From Nostoc edaphicum CCNP1411 (lineage in GTDB: Bacteria; Cyanobacteriota; Cyanobacteriia; Cyanobacteriales; Nostocaceae), in contig NZ_CP054698.1 in assembly GCF_014023275.1 (NCBI RefSeq), positions 992,001 to 1,056,000 on the forward strand: DNA of 64,000 nt, given 5' to 3'. Below, piece after piece: positions 47,828 through 57,587 of this stretch; the first letter of the stretch is position 1; each line of letters begins with the position of its first letter. Position numbers and translations under genes: made by a program. The notes under the pieces were generated by a model that saw only the letters and a program-made list of their open reading frames with translations, was not told the origin of the DNA and did not search any database.

Positions 47828-48214
47828 ATGTCACACTTTAGCCAAATTAAGACTCAAATCCGTAACCTTGATTCTTTGAAAGATGCTTTGACTGAATTGG
47901 GCGTAGACTGGAAACCCGGCCCACGCGAAGTCCGTGGCTATCGCGGTCAAACCCATCCTGCGGAAGTTAGTATTGAGCAGGAAAATGGCTATGACATCGG
48001 TTTTAGATGGAATGGCAAGGAATATGAACTGGTGGCTGACTTGCAATATTGGCAACAAGACCTGTCTGTGGACGGATTTTTGCGCCAAGTAACACAGCGC
48101 TATGCTTATCAAACAGTTGTGAAAGAAACAGCTCGTGTTGGTTTTCAAGTTTCTGAACAACAAAAAAATGAAGATGGTTCAATTCGCCTGGTAGTACAGC
48201 GCTGGAGTGCGTAA
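47828..48214 (+). CDS. ycf35: Ycf35 / DUF1257 protein
   Basis: 128 aa starting MSHFSQIKTQIRNLDSLKDA. The motif GYDIGFRWNGKEYELVADL is characteristic. Ycf35 is conserved in cyanobacteria and some plastid genomes; its function is unknown. The stop TAA shares its last base with the next start (TAATG), so translation with the ferredoxin is coupled. Confidence 0.88.
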   Translation: MSHFSQIKTQIRNLDSLKDALTELGVDWKPGPREVRGYRGQTHPAEVSIEQENGYDIGFRWNGKEYELVADLQYWQQDLSVDGFLRQVTQRYAYQTVVKETARVGFQVSEQQKNEDGSIRLVVQRWSA

Positions 48215-48675
48215 TGGCTGATTTTCTGCCGTCGCCGGAAGAACAAGAAGATAACCGTTCCGGTTTGGAACCAGAACTAGGGGGTTTTTTACGAGATGCC
48301 CCAGAACGTTCTGGTTTGGAACCGGAATTGGGCGGTGTGCTGCGCCAAAATGGTGTTTATGTTGACGAAATCACCTGTATTGGTTGCAAGCATTGCGCTC
48401 ATGTTGCGCGTAACACCTTCTACATTGAACCAGATTACGGGCGATCGCGCGTGGTTCGCCAAGATGGGGACGCTGAGGAAATTATCCAAGAAGCAATTGA
48501 CACGTGTCCAGTTGATTGTATTCATTGGGTTGATTACACTGTTCTGAAAAACTTAGAAGAGGAGCGCAAATATCAGGTAATTCCTGTAGTGGGTTATCCG
48601 GTAGAACAGGCTGTGGCTGCTAGCGAACGTCGGCGTAAAAAGCAAAAGTTAAAGACCAAAAAATCCCGTTATTAA
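48214..48675 (+). CDS. 4Fe-4S ferredoxin-like protein
   Basis: 153 aa. Cluster-binding residues are in EITCIGCKHCAHVA and DTCPVDCIHWV, giving three closely spaced Cys plus the distal Cys residues. The N-terminus has a tandem repeat of RSGLEPELGG (about residues 10-40), and the C-terminus is a basic tail (RRRKKQKLKTKKSRY). It probably passes electrons in a process shared with Ycf35 and DUF2997. A terminator follows. Confidence 0.88.
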   Translation: MADFLPSPEEQEDNRSGLEPELGGFLRDAPERSGLEPELGGVLRQNGVYVDEITCIGCKHCAHVARNTFYIEPDYGRSRVVRQDGDAEEIIQEAIDTCPVDCIHWVDYTVLKNLEEERKYQVIPVVGYPVEQAVAASERRRKKQKLKTKKSRY

Positions 48676-48704
48676 GATAAAAACAAACGTTAAATCAATA
48701 TAAT

Positions 48705-48729
48705 AAAGGACTGGTATATCCAGTCCTTT
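48705..48729 (+). terminator. Terminator of the ycf35-ferredoxin operon
   Basis: AAAGGACTGG pairs perfectly with CCAGTCCTTT around a TATAT loop, followed by ACTTTTTCG. It lies 30 bp after the ferredoxin stop. Confidence 0.85.
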
Positions 48730-48803
48730 ACTTTTTCGTAATATAGTTAATTTCTAACATCTTTTTAGTAAAGCCTTTTAATCCAAAATTGCTGTGACTA
48801 GCT

Positions 48804-49088
48804 TCATTTTAAATTTAGAGGATCGTGTTGTGAAAGCAGTTTTTCTACTTTCGCCTCGTCTAACCTAGCAGTTAATCTTCTAGTTTCGTGCAAGTCTCTA
48901 GTAGTTTTTGCCAAAGTAAAAGTTGAGCCAACAGAAAAAGCTAAACCCATACCCATAAATCCTTTCACCCAACTGTTCACAGGTAAATTTACAATACCGA
49001 AGGTAGTCATAGAAATAGAAATCACAAAAGCTGCCCAAGTTTGAATAACCCAAGCTGGACTGTCTTTTTGAGTACCAATTGTTTGCAT
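48804..49088 (-). CDS. YiaA/YiaB-family membrane protein
   Basis: 94 aa. It has two transmembrane helices (WVIQTWAAFVISISMTTFGI and MGMGLAFSVGSTFTLAK) and the conserved KTTRDLHE motif between the membrane part and the tail, as in the YiaAB two-helix family. Function unknown. Confidence 0.8.
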   Translation of the reverse strand: MQTIGTQKDSPAWVIQTWAAFVISISMTTFGIVNLPVNSWVKGFMGMGLAFSVGSTFTLAKTTRDLHETRRLTARLDEAKVEKLLSQHDPLNLK

Positions 49089-49358
49089 ATTTCTTATCTT
49101 TGATATGAGTTATTCGTACCAATTCGTAATTAAGAAGTATAAGATTTAATCTCAACCTCTAAATTTGTATCAGATAGTTTTGTTTTAGAGAATTGGTGTT
49201 AACAGTAATTGTATTGATAAGTAGGTTTACTGGTATCAATAGTAAGACCAGTTTGATAACTGTACTCCAAAAAGCAAGCTCAAGAGCAATTGGATTAAAT
49301 AAAAACTGGCACAAAGTTTGTACCAGTTTTACAAGTGGCATTAAACAGATTAGTTTAC

Positions 49359-51002
49359 TTATTCATCTGGAAAAGTCTGTACTTTGCCATCAGGACTGAG
49401 AACAACTCGAATTCTGACATTTTGTCCGCCTCTATTAGGGGAAACAAAAGGTTTACCCACTTCAGGCATCCCAGTGCTATCAACGAATTCTCTTGCGGGC
49501 TTATTAAGGGGAAAAATTCGTTCAACTGTGCCGTCAACGCTGACTATCAAGCTGTACTCTAATGTTTGTCCTAGACCAGTGGGTGGTTGCCAACGTTTTT
49601 TGAGGTATTCTCTAGCTTCTGCTATTTGAGGTGTATCAAATAATGTGCCAGTAGCCACTTCTGTGGACGTGGGGGGTTTGCGTCCGTCCCCTAATTGATC
49701 GATAAAGGGATTATTATCCGCAGTTCTAGAGGAGGGAAGTTGTGAAGCAGGTTTTTCTCCAGGAGAAGGTTGCTGTAGAGAATTGATTCTTTCATCTAGC
49801 TGTTGTGAACTTAGTGAGGGTGGTTGGGTAGGGGTATTGCCAGCACTATTATTGGGTATATTGCCAAGAGATGGGGGAACTACTGGTGAGATATTAGTTG
49901 GTAAGCTGCCTGCATTAGAAGATAATCTGGGTGGCAAATTCCGCAGCTGAGGGAGAGTACCAGCTTGAGGATTTGCTCCTGTAGAGTTCTGTCCCAGATT
50001 TGGTAATATGGCAATTTCCTGACCTGGGATTTTGCTCGATAGTGCGTTAGGAATCGCGGAGCGTCTCGTAGAGAAGCTCGTCGCTCCATTAGTGGGAAGG
50101 GTTGAAGTCGTCCCTGGAGGTATTGTCAGTGCATTATTTGGAAGTAGAGATGGCGATGTAGAGAAACTAGAATTAGGTGCTGTTAAGGGTGCTTGAGGCA
50201 AACTAGATGTGGAAAGTGGAGGGGTGGAACCTAGCAAATTATCTGATGGAAGAGTGATCCCGGATTCAGGCGTGGGAAAGTTTAGTGAGGGTGAAGGTTC
50301 TAAAGCAGCCTTTATCGCTTCTGGATCTGATGTTTTGGCTGTCTGCTGTTGCTTTTCCCTAATGGTATTAGCATATTGCCAAGTAACTGGTAAAAAACCT
50401 ATACCTAACACTAATACTGCGGCAATAGGTGCCCAAGCTGGGAATCTCAGAGTTGAACTCGTGCTGTTGAGAGTTGGGAGTGCCATGACATCAGTTGAGT
50501 ATTCATCTAAAGCACTTGCCAAATCAAATAGTTGCAGCAGACTGAGTTTAATTACGGGGCCAGATGAGTGATTGGCGAGAGAACCAAGAAATAAATTGTG
50601 AGTTAAATAGCTGCTGGGTTCTAAGTGAATATTTGCTCCTGGAATCTGGGTACTAAAGGAATTTAATGTTTTTGTTGAAGACTTTAATTCCGGCTCATCC
50701 AGTGCTGTGTTTGACTCTTGAGTACCGGAGAAACTGACCCAAAAGCTTTCTGGAGACTGTTGGAGGAATTCTTGTACATAGCTGGTGACGGCATCACATA
50801 AAGCTTCGAGTTGTTCGCGATCGCCTCGAATTGGAACTCTGTGTTCTTCTGGTAGTCGGGGATCATCAAAACGTAGCTCAAAGCTTAGGTGTTTGAGGAC
50901 AGTTTTCCCCATCCAACGGGACAGAGGTGAACTTTGCGCGAATACTTCTAGCGTGCAAGTCGGCGGGGTATAGCAACGAATGACAGAATTTGATAGAGGC
51001 AT
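49359..51002 (-). CDS. DUF4335 protein
   Basis: 547 aa from MPLSNSVIRCYTPPTCTL (51002). The N-terminal 160 residues are the DUF4335 domain (SSPLSRWMGKTVLKHLSFEL then FDDPRLPEEH). A single transmembrane helix follows (WAPIAAVLVLGIGFLPVTW, about residue 210). A long Pro/Ser/Thr-rich linker (about 240-450) leads to a beta-rich C-terminal domain that ends TFPDE. Always next to DUF3038 in cyanobacteria as far as I know; function unknown. Confidence 0.85.
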   Translation of the reverse strand: MPLSNSVIRCYTPPTCTLEVFAQSSPLSRWMGKTVLKHLSFELRFDDPRLPEEHRVPIRGDREQLEALCDAVTSYVQEFLQQSPESFWVSFSGTQESNTALDEPELKSSTKTLNSFSTQIPGANIHLEPSSYLTHNLFLGSLANHSSGPVIKLSLLQLFDLASALDEYSTDVMALPTLNSTSSTLRFPAWAPIAAVLVLGIGFLPVTWQYANTIREKQQQTAKTSDPEAIKAALEPSPSLNFPTPESGITLPSDNLLGSTPPLSTSSLPQAPLTAPNSSFSTSPSLLPNNALTIPPGTTSTLPTNGATSFSTRRSAIPNALSSKIPGQEIAILPNLGQNSTGANPQAGTLPQLRNLPPRLSSNAGSLPTNISPVVPPSLGNIPNNSAGNTPTQPPSLSSQQLDERINSLQQPSPGEKPASQLPSSRTADNNPFIDQLGDGRKPPTSTEVATGTLFDTPQIAEAREYLKKRWQPPTGLGQTLEYSLIVSVDGTVERIFPLNKPAREFVDSTGMPEVGKPFVSPNRGGQNVRIRVVLSPDGKVQTFPDE

Positions 51003-51215
51003 GACAGGAACTGCGAAGAAGACTATTTGGGATTTTGCAAAAAATTGAACCAGTTGCTTGCAAAGAAAAGTTGCAACAGCGGATTCCTCCACTCAGAACT
51101 TTCTCAGGTTCCTTCCGTAGTCCATTGCCCAAGAGCTAACGACCATCAAAAAAGTTTCCTGATCTAGCAAACAAATCACAAGCAAATTTTGGTTGAGAAA
51201 TTTCAAATCTAAAAT

Positions 51216-51821
51216 TTAAAATTTTGTTGAACGGTCTATAAGTGCTAGCCAGAGACGGCGATGCCCACCAGGAGCACTGTAAAAAAGTAAATCTACAAGC
51301 AGTTTTAGGGCCAGGTTGGTTAGTAAATCCGTTGAGATTTGCTCGTCCTCTTCCATCCGCTCTTGGTAGGTGTTGCAAAAAGCATCAATATAATCTCCAA
51401 GTAAAGCAGCCTGGTGAGGTTCCCGGTTATTTTCTGCCATTTGTTCCAACAGTCCGACAGCGCGGCGAATCAATTCCTGGTGCTGTTTGGCTAGGTAGCA
51501 GATGATCAGAACAAGCGATCGCGCTTCTTCAACATCTAGCTTTTTTCGCCCTCCTTGACCTTTGCGTAGGGGATTTGATTGGCGCAGTCGCCATAAAGCT
51601 ACGCGGTCTGGCACTCTTGACTCTAAATTCAGATCAGTTGCCGCCGAAAGCATTGCCTCTGAACCAATCCCAGTTAAGGTTTCTAGGGCCAACAGCACCA
51701 AGTCTAATTGGGTTTTGATATTGTCCCATTGAACTGTGTTTGGGGCTGGAAGCTTGATTAAATCCTCCCACTGGGAATTTGGAGTGGCTGAGTTGGCGGC
51801 CGAGTGCATAACTTTTAGCAT
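51216..51821 (-). CDS. DUF3038 protein
   Basis: 201 aa, helical. The pattern QLDLVLLALETLTGIGSEAM, RVALWRLRQSNPLRKG and RSLVLIICYLAKQHQELIRR is that of DUF3038. It lies 213 bp upstream of DUF4335 on the same strand and is probably co-transcribed. Function unknown. Confidence 0.85.
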   Translation of the reverse strand: MLKVMHSAANSATPNSQWEDLIKLPAPNTVQWDNIKTQLDLVLLALETLTGIGSEAMLSAATDLNLESRVPDRVALWRLRQSNPLRKGQGGRKKLDVEEARSLVLIICYLAKQHQELIRRAVGLLEQMAENNREPHQAALLGDYIDAFCNTYQERMEEDEQISTDLLTNLALKLLVDLLFYSAPGGHRRLWLALIDRSTKF

Positions 51822-52506
51822 AGGTGATCAAGCTGATAGGGGATGTTGCTGTTACCCATTTTGAAACCAGACTCTCAAGAATCAAGCTTGGTTTCCCATA
51901 GCTATGAGCTAGAGGCTTCAGCTAGATTTTTATATGAGGTAAACAGCAGGTATCTTTGTCCTACTCTAGATGAAAATTTATTTTTGACAAAGTAGAAAAT
52001 TATCAATTCTAGTTAAGGTTTACCTGACTTTCGCTGCTAGCTCCGTACAAGAGTATAAATAAACAATTGTTTTGAATGCTAACTGCTAATTACCCTCAAA
52101 TAATTATGTAGAATACCTCTTAATTTGTTTATGGGTTTAAATTTTGAAATTTCTTGATGTTTATTAATTGGTCTTTATGTATACATAATTACTATACAAA
52201 TATTTTGGCTGTTTGCTACAGGCGCTTCTTGCTGCTGGACAGCAGTTTCACTTGTGTGCAGCCTGTTATTTCAGGACAGGCTGGGCAACATCAGGACGAT
52301 TGATGCATTCTTAAAACTGATGACAAACTGAAAAATTTTATCAAGTCAGCGTTTGAAGATGTTGGCTAATTGATTACTTCCAACTTAGTTGGTATTATAT
52401 CTTTAATCACAAACTACGCACATATCAAAACTCATTTATTACTTTGATGGGTAGAGATAATGGCTAACTCACTGAGTAGTAATAGTAACGCAATAATATA
52501 ATAACG
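51822..52506. other. Intergenic region, about 685 bp
   Basis: AT-rich. One clear hairpin at 52259-52283 (CAGCCTG / CAGGCTG around a 11-base loop) sits beside a second short one (CTGCTG / CAGCAG near 52231). No reading frame is supported. The hairpins might be a leader element of the downstream transporter gene fragment. Confidence 0.4.
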
Positions 52507-52698
52507 ATGAAAAAGCATTTTTTTGCCTTTTCACTGATAGCTTGTGCTGTCAGTGTAATTCTGCCAACTCAGGTATTAGCAGTTAAGTTATACGGTGCTG
52601 GTAGTTTACGGGATAGCCTCACAGAAGTAGCTGAATCTTTTAACGAGAAATATGGGGTTCCGGTAGAAACGCGATTTGGCCCATCTGGGTTAACATGA
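52507..52698 (+). pseudogene. Truncated molybdate/tungstate-type solute-binding protein
   Basis: 63 aa: signal peptide (KHFFAFSLIACAVSVILPTQVLA), then the start of a periplasmic binding protein (VKLYGAGSLRDSLTEVAESF, then FGPSGL). This is the ModA-like N-terminal pattern, which normally continues for about 200 residues. It stops at the junction with an IS4 relic, and the remainder of the gene is not in the window. Confidence 0.75.
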
Positions 52699-53090
52699 GA
52701 ATTTATAGAACAAGAATTTGTCAAAAATAAATTAATCAAAGTTAGTGCGTCTGATGATGCTTAAGCCTATAAAATTATTGGTTTTTGTGATTTAGAAACG
52801 AAAACTGAGTAACGCTAAGGTGACTAATTTACCTACTTCGAGAGACGCAGCCGTTACTGATGATGAAATTAGGGCTAGAAAGTTGAATTGTTGTGAAAGC
52901 TTTTAAAAATGCACTTAGGTTATTTCCAGAATAAAAATTACCACACAACATCATTCCATCCTAGTGGAGAACGGCTGGTCGCCCTCTTCACAAGTAAAAT
53001 TATTTTGAGAAATCACCTGAAAGCTTGACAGTTTAATTACCAAAAACGTCAATGGCTTTATCAATGCTGACTTAAAAGTTAGATTATTAG
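52699..53090 (+). pseudogene. Degraded third copy of the IS4-family element
   Basis: The region 52738-52880 aligns with the transposase part SDEAIAYRVINFCDLETKTE through KSGDAAVNDDEIRD at about 80 percent of bases, but with several stops. 53025-53065 matches the part reading TAATTACCAAAAACGTCAA of the intact copies. About 100 bp between them (52925-53025) is foreign. The relic is older than copies 1 and 2 and explains the truncated binding-protein gene. Confidence 0.75.
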
Positions 53091-53092
53091 GT

Positions 53093-53980
53093 TTAACTAC
53101 GCCATCGAAGTGTCTTTTCTTTAATTGGGTTAACAAAAGAACGCCCCTGTATTTGAGATTTAGCAAATTCTGCTTTCAATCTATAATACCAACGGGCTTG
53201 GGCATCGGCATCTCCAACTAAAGTTAAAGGTGGATTATGTTTCAAGCCGATTTGTTGTTTAAGCAAAATTTTTTGATCTTGATTGAGAAAACTGCGCGTA
53301 AACCATAGTAACAATGGCTGGAGAATCGGAAACCAAGGTAAAGTTGTGTAAAACATAGTTGTTTCCTCAGTCTCAGTTTCGGAAATGGGAGTAATTGCTG
53401 TTAAGTTACAGACCATATGTTTATCAGTGAACACCCGCTCAATACGAATTCCTGGTAAACGGAATGAGATTTCAATCTGTGGATTGTGTCCAATCAAGCG
53501 ATAGAACAAGGTTTGTTGTTCTAGTGGGTGCTTTCGCATGGTAAAGCCGTACAAAGATGGTTCAAAGGTTTTGACTACTTCCTTTAGTGTTTCAGGGGAA
53601 CGCCACCACCACGCCTGGTGAACGAAAGCAATATGAGCAGGATCGATCAATCCGACTACGGCGTGATCAACATCACAAGAAAAGCGTATGGACTCAACGC
53701 CTTGGTGGCTTTGATCGGCAAACTCAGGGATTCGTGGGATTTCTTCTAGTATTAAGGAAGTCTCATCATTTGACATATAAATCCAAATATTTCCTTGCGC
53801 CTCTTGTATTGGATAACTTTTCGTTTCGCTTACCTTGGCAATAACTGTTCCTGAGCGATCGCGACTAAAAATTATTAGCTCATTTAAGAGGGTTTTTGAA
53901 ATTATTTGTCCAGATTTTAGCTGCTTACTGGGTAATGCATAGTACCAAGTATTTCTTAAAAACAAAGGTGTTTTAGCCAT
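53093..53980 (-). CDS. Rieske-type oxygenase lacking the Rieske cluster segment
   Basis: 295 aa. The start MAKTPLFLRNTWYYALPSKQL and the catalytic domain GLIDPAHIAFVHQAWWW (mononuclear-iron ligands Asp/His/His) are those of PaO-like Rieske oxygenases. Between FSRDRSGTVIAKV and SYPIQEAQGNIWIYM the two Cys-x-His pairs of the [2Fe-2S] domain (CPHRG, CxYHGW) should lie, about 50 residues, but they are absent. The reading frame is kept. Without the cluster it cannot receive electrons normally, so it is probably non-functional or repurposed. Confidence 0.75.
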   Translation of the reverse strand: MAKTPLFLRNTWYYALPSKQLKSGQIISKTLLNELIIFSRDRSGTVIAKVSETKSYPIQEAQGNIWIYMSNDETSLILEEIPRIPEFADQSHQGVESIRFSCDVDHAVVGLIDPAHIAFVHQAWWWRSPETLKEVVKTFEPSLYGFTMRKHPLEQQTLFYRLIGHNPQIEISFRLPGIRIERVFTDKHMVCNLTAITPISETETEETTMFYTTLPWFPILQPLLLWFTRSFLNQDQKILLKQQIGLKHNPPLTLVGDADAQARWYYRLKAEFAKSQIQGRSFVNPIKEKTLRWRS

Positions 53981-54314
53981 ATTTAGAATTGGAATTAAAG
54001 CAATTGTGCGATCGCAATTTGTGAGTCTAGTTTAAATTAATTCAGGAGAGATATGTTGCGAAAACAGTTTAAGACATAAAACACATCTGTTCTCAGTTGA
54101 CGGATCACACTGCTGTTTAGTTCAATTCTAAGCAAATGAATGTATCTTATTCATTTGGATGCGATCGCTAGAACCGCACTTTGGGTTAAGCGAACCAAGC
54201 GTAGTGGTTCAACCATTTAAAAACTCAGCGCGATCGCTAAAAACGGTAGCTTATAATACTTTATCCTTTTATTGCAGATTGTTACATCGCTTAACTAATT
54301 ATCTAAAACTCAAA
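53981..54314. other. Intergenic region
   Basis: Contains three HIP1-type sites and no credible gene. Confidence 0.3.
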
Positions 54315-54340
54315 AAAGCCTGCGTAGGCAGGCTTTGTTT
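54315..54340 (-). terminator. Terminator of the lipoprotein gene
   Basis: AAGCCTGC pairs with GCAGGCTT around GTAG. On the minus strand the stem is followed by six T residues. It lies 66 bp after the stop of the minus-strand lipoprotein gene. Confidence 0.8.
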
Positions 54341-54405
54341 AGGTAGCCCCAGACTAAAGGTCTGTGGGCGCTTTCATATTCTTGTAAGAGATTGAATGAC
54401 TAATT

Positions 54406-55005
54406 TCAATCAACGTTTCTAACTGCCCCCTTTACTGCGTCGCCTGCATCTTCAGCTGTGCGCTGAACATTTTTACCAGCATCTTCTGTCCCACGCTGAA
54501 CATTTTTCGTCAAATCTTGGGCTGCATTCTGGGTATTACCCTTCAAATTTTCAAATCCACGCTGAGTCCCCTTAACAACACCTTCCCGTAACTCCTCAGC
54601 GGAACTACCAATATCTTCACCTAGATTCTTCACTCTTTCACCGACAGGTGTACCTTGTTGAAAATTACGGCTATATTGCTCTCGGCTGTCAATTCCCTTT
54701 TGCTCAATGTTTCTTTGAGCATTTTTCACTAGCGCCTCAGCCCTGTCATTTGCTGCCTTTTCATCTCTCGCTCTAGGATCTACATCACTAAAGTTATTTA
54801 TCCCACCAGCGGGAGAAGAGAGAGGATAATCTTTTGTGGAATCGGATCGTTCGATATTAGGTGCTTGAGCGCCAGGTTGTGGTGGCTGTGTTGCTACTCC
54901 CGGAGCACCACAAGCCTGCGCCATAAATAGAAATATTCCTGCTAAAAAAACAGTTAAAATTTTCACGGGACGGATGTTTTTCAGCCAATTCATTGCTTTT
55001 TTCAT
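54406..55005 (-). CDS. Lipoprotein with amphipathic repeats
   Basis: 199 aa from ATG 55005, with AAGGAG upstream. The signal peptide ends in a lipobox (FLFMAQAC; Cys about residue 32). The C-terminal 80 residues repeat an 11-residue-like amphipathic pattern (NVQRGTEDAGKNVQRTAEDA), as in LEA-type and apolipoprotein-like helices. It probably sits on the membrane, periplasmic or luminal side. It resembles small cyanobacterial lipoproteins of unknown role. Confidence 0.75.
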   Translation of the reverse strand: MKKAMNWLKNIRPVKILTVFLAGIFLFMAQACGAPGVATQPPQPGAQAPNIERSDSTKDYPLSSPAGGINNFSDVDPRARDEKAANDRAEALVKNAQRNIEQKGIDSREQYSRNFQQGTPVGERVKNLGEDIGSSAEELREGVVKGTQRGFENLKGNTQNAAQDLTKNVQRGTEDAGKNVQRTAEDAGDAVKGAVRNVD

Positions 55006-55343
55006 AGTTCTAACTCCTTGCATTTTTGTGACTAAGTTAAACTTCAACCAAGATGGTATTTGGAATTATTTTTGTATCCGAAGTCTTCAGACATAAATAA
55101 TAACTTTCATTAATGATATGAATAATTAAATGAGTTTTACATCTAGCGCAAGTCACATTTTAATTAGTACAAAAATAATATTTTTATCTAACTATAGGGA
55201 GATATAAACTAAGTTAATATGGTTGTCGTCAAAAGAACTACATCAAGTTGTTTGATACTTAAAAAGCTTTGGATATATAGCTTATATACCATAAGATTTG
55301 AGGTATTTAGCCGTTGTTGCTCTACCGTTAAATTACTAAATTC
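55006..55343. other. Divergent intergenic region
   Basis: AT-rich, holding promoters for the lipoprotein and the UPF0104 gene. I see no repeat or gene. Confidence 0.35.
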
Positions 55344-56261
55344 ATGAAACAATTTTTACGCTGGATAATTTTGGGGGGAACGCTGTTTTTTTTGGGAAAA
55401 GCTCTGAAGGATAATTGGATTGAGGTGACTGCTATCCGCATTGATGAGGTAGGATGGGCAATTATGGCGATCGCTACAGGGGTGACTTTACTAGCTCATA
55501 CCTGGGCAGGCTGGATCTGGACTTGGATTCTACAAGAGTTAAATCAACCTGTATCATCTCCCCAATTCATCCAAGTTTACCTAAAAACGAACATAGCTAA
55601 GTATTTACCAGGTAATATCTGGCATTACTACGGGCGAATTGTCGCCGCCAAAAATGCTAATGTTTCAGCTGGTGCAGCCACCTTAAGCGTTTTGCTCGAA
55701 CCCCTACTCATGCTAGCGGCTGCTTTAATCATCATTGTCCTATGCAGTAGCCAATTTGCGGCAGCGAATACTACCCTCGTTTTGCAAATACTACAATTGC
55801 TGAGTTTAGCTGTAGTCCTTTGTGCGATTCATCCTTGGTTTTTAAACCCAGTTATTCGCTTTTTACACAAATTAAAAGCAAAAAAGTCTGCTGCTACCAT
55901 TGAACCAACTGTTCCCTTCAGTCTTAAAAGCTACCCCCTACGACCTTTGTTAGGAGAATTGGGCTTTATGCTACTACGCGCTACTGGGTTTATACTAACT
56001 ATCTTCGCCCTGGATTCATTGAATGCGAATCAAATTCCTTTGTTGTTAGGGGCTTTTAGTTGCGCTTGGTTGTTGGGTCTTGTCATACCCGGTGCGCCTG
56101 GTGGATTAGGTGTATTTGAAGTGACTGCGTATGAACTTTTACGACACCACTTTCCATCTGCCCTAGTATTTAGTGCGATCGCTCTATATCGCCTCATTAG
56201 TATTCTAGCTGAAACTGCGGGTGCTGGCCTCGCCTGGTTAGACGAACGCCTTGCTAAATAA
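55344..56261 (+). CDS. UPF0104 / lysylphosphatidylglycerol synthase-like membrane protein
   Basis: 305 aa with about eight transmembrane helices. Conserved features are YLKTNIAKYLPGNIWHYYGR (about residues 73-92) and the C-terminal WLLGLVIPGAPGGLGVFEV, the signature of the UPF0104/YbhN family related to the flippase part of MprF. It probably acts on lipid or polysaccharide intermediates in the membrane; substrate unknown. Confidence 0.85.
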   Translation: MKQFLRWIILGGTLFFLGKALKDNWIEVTAIRIDEVGWAIMAIATGVTLLAHTWAGWIWTWILQELNQPVSSPQFIQVYLKTNIAKYLPGNIWHYYGRIVAAKNANVSAGAATLSVLLEPLLMLAAALIIIVLCSSQFAAANTTLVLQILQLLSLAVVLCAIHPWFLNPVIRFLHKLKAKKSAATIEPTVPFSLKSYPLRPLLGELGFMLLRATGFILTIFALDSLNANQIPLLLGAFSCAWLLGLVIPGAPGGLGVFEVTAYELLRHHFPSALVFSAIALYRLISILAETAGAGLAWLDERLAK

Positions 56262-56267
56262 CAAAAC

Positions 56268-57587
56268 TCATTTTTTTCTATCTACCTTCATCTGTGAAAA
56301 TACACGATAACCATCCAGATTTAACTGCGGATTACTGCTTTGTTCTTCTTCCATCTTAATCAAGTTATATTCCACGTTTTCTGCATAAATTGCAAACGTG
56401 ATATTAAAAATTTCCATAAAATTAATTACTCCCTTACATTCCTCTTCCGAATACTTTTCATAAAAACGAATCAGATGAGCAATCCGAGTTTCTAAATGTC
56501 TGCGAGAATTTTTACAAATCAAAATAATCTTTAATAGTATAATCACCAATGTTAGAGAATGACCTTGGTTAATTAATAGTATAAATAATGATGAAGGCTC
56601 TTTTCCATTTTCTATTGTCAAACAATCAATAACTCGATTACAGGTTCTCAAAAATAGTTCTTTAGTCATAATTTCTTGATTATAATTCTTTTTCCATAAG
56701 GATAAATTATCTGCAAATTTCTGCCTCCAACTCTCTACAGATTCTTGATTTTCTACAGAAAAAAATAGATATTTTTCCAAATTTATTTTAAATTCTTCCA
56801 GAGTTTGATTTTGAGTTTGCTTGATAAATATATGGGCAATATTTTCATGGCTAAATACACCTCTTTTTAAGACAATGGCTTTTATTAGCCTCAGAGCTTG
56901 GTCTCCCAAAACACTGGGATTTTTATAGCGTGTCGTGCTTGATACAGCAGATTGAGAACGAGCAATATACATTGCTAGTTCAAACTTAAATTTGTCTTTT
57001 ATCTGTTTAGAAAGCCTCCTAGCAGCCTCTTGTTGCTCTATGGGATTATTTTTATTAACAGATTGATCAATTAATAAATAGGATGTATAGCGATTAGCCC
57101 AATGACCTCTAGATGATTCCTCGTATTTAGTAGCAAATAATTTTAGTTCTTGGTAATCTTTGCTGTTGACAAAATTCTCTATCCAGTTCTTACAAATTTT
57201 TACGACTGGATGATTATTGGTCTTTATCTTCAGATTTTCATTAACAAATAAATTAACTAATTCTTGGATATATTTGTCTTTTCGGTTACTTTTCCAATTA
57301 TTAACTATGATGTAGCAACACCGTTTAAGTGTATTGTATAATTCCTGTTCGTTATCATCTAAAAAAATGCTGTATATTCCAGGTATATAATCTGAATCCT
57401 CTGAATCAAGACCGTCTATAAATAAACCTTTGAATTCCCGTAAAACATCCTCTGGTGACAGTTTTTTGACAATTTCCACGAAGAAGCTATAAACCTCCTC
57501 TTGTGCAATTTGCACATTTAGCTGTCTAGAGTTAGACGTAACACAATGGGGATTTTCCTGACTGATTGATAAACTATTAGCGGTCAT
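56268..57587 (-). CDS. Hypothetical protein, 439 aa
   Basis: Helical throughout, no membrane segment and no motif I recognise. The N-terminal 30 residues are Ser/Asn-rich. It begins with MTANSLSISQEN and ends 7 bp from the convergent UPF0104 gene. The length and even composition suggest a real, structured protein, possibly a helical-repeat fold. No function is proposed. Confidence 0.65.
   Translation of the reverse strand: MTANSLSISQENPHCVTSNSRQLNVQIAQEEVYSFFVEIVKKLSPEDVLREFKGLFIDGLDSEDSDYIPGIYSIFLDDNEQELYNTLKRCCYIIVNNWKSNRKDKYIQELVNLFVNENLKIKTNNHPVVKICKNWIENFVNSKDYQELKLFATKYEESSRGHWANRYTSYLLIDQSVNKNNPIEQQEAARRLSKQIKDKFKFELAMYIARSQSAVSSTTRYKNPSVLGDQALRLIKAIVLKRGVFSHENIAHIFIKQTQNQTLEEFKINLEKYLFFSVENQESVESWRQKFADNLSLWKKNYNQEIMTKELFLRTCNRVIDCLTIENGKEPSSLFILLINQGHSLTLVIILLKIILICKNSRRHLETRIAHLIRFYEKYSEEECKGVINFMEIFNITFAIYAENVEYNLIKMEEEQSSNPQLNLDGYRVFSQMKVDRKK

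Noticed and set aside
52201..52290. Hairpins upstream of the ModA-like fragment as a molybdenum-cofactor riboswitch
   Set aside because: The conserved core of that riboswitch is not recognisable; only two simple hairpins are seen.
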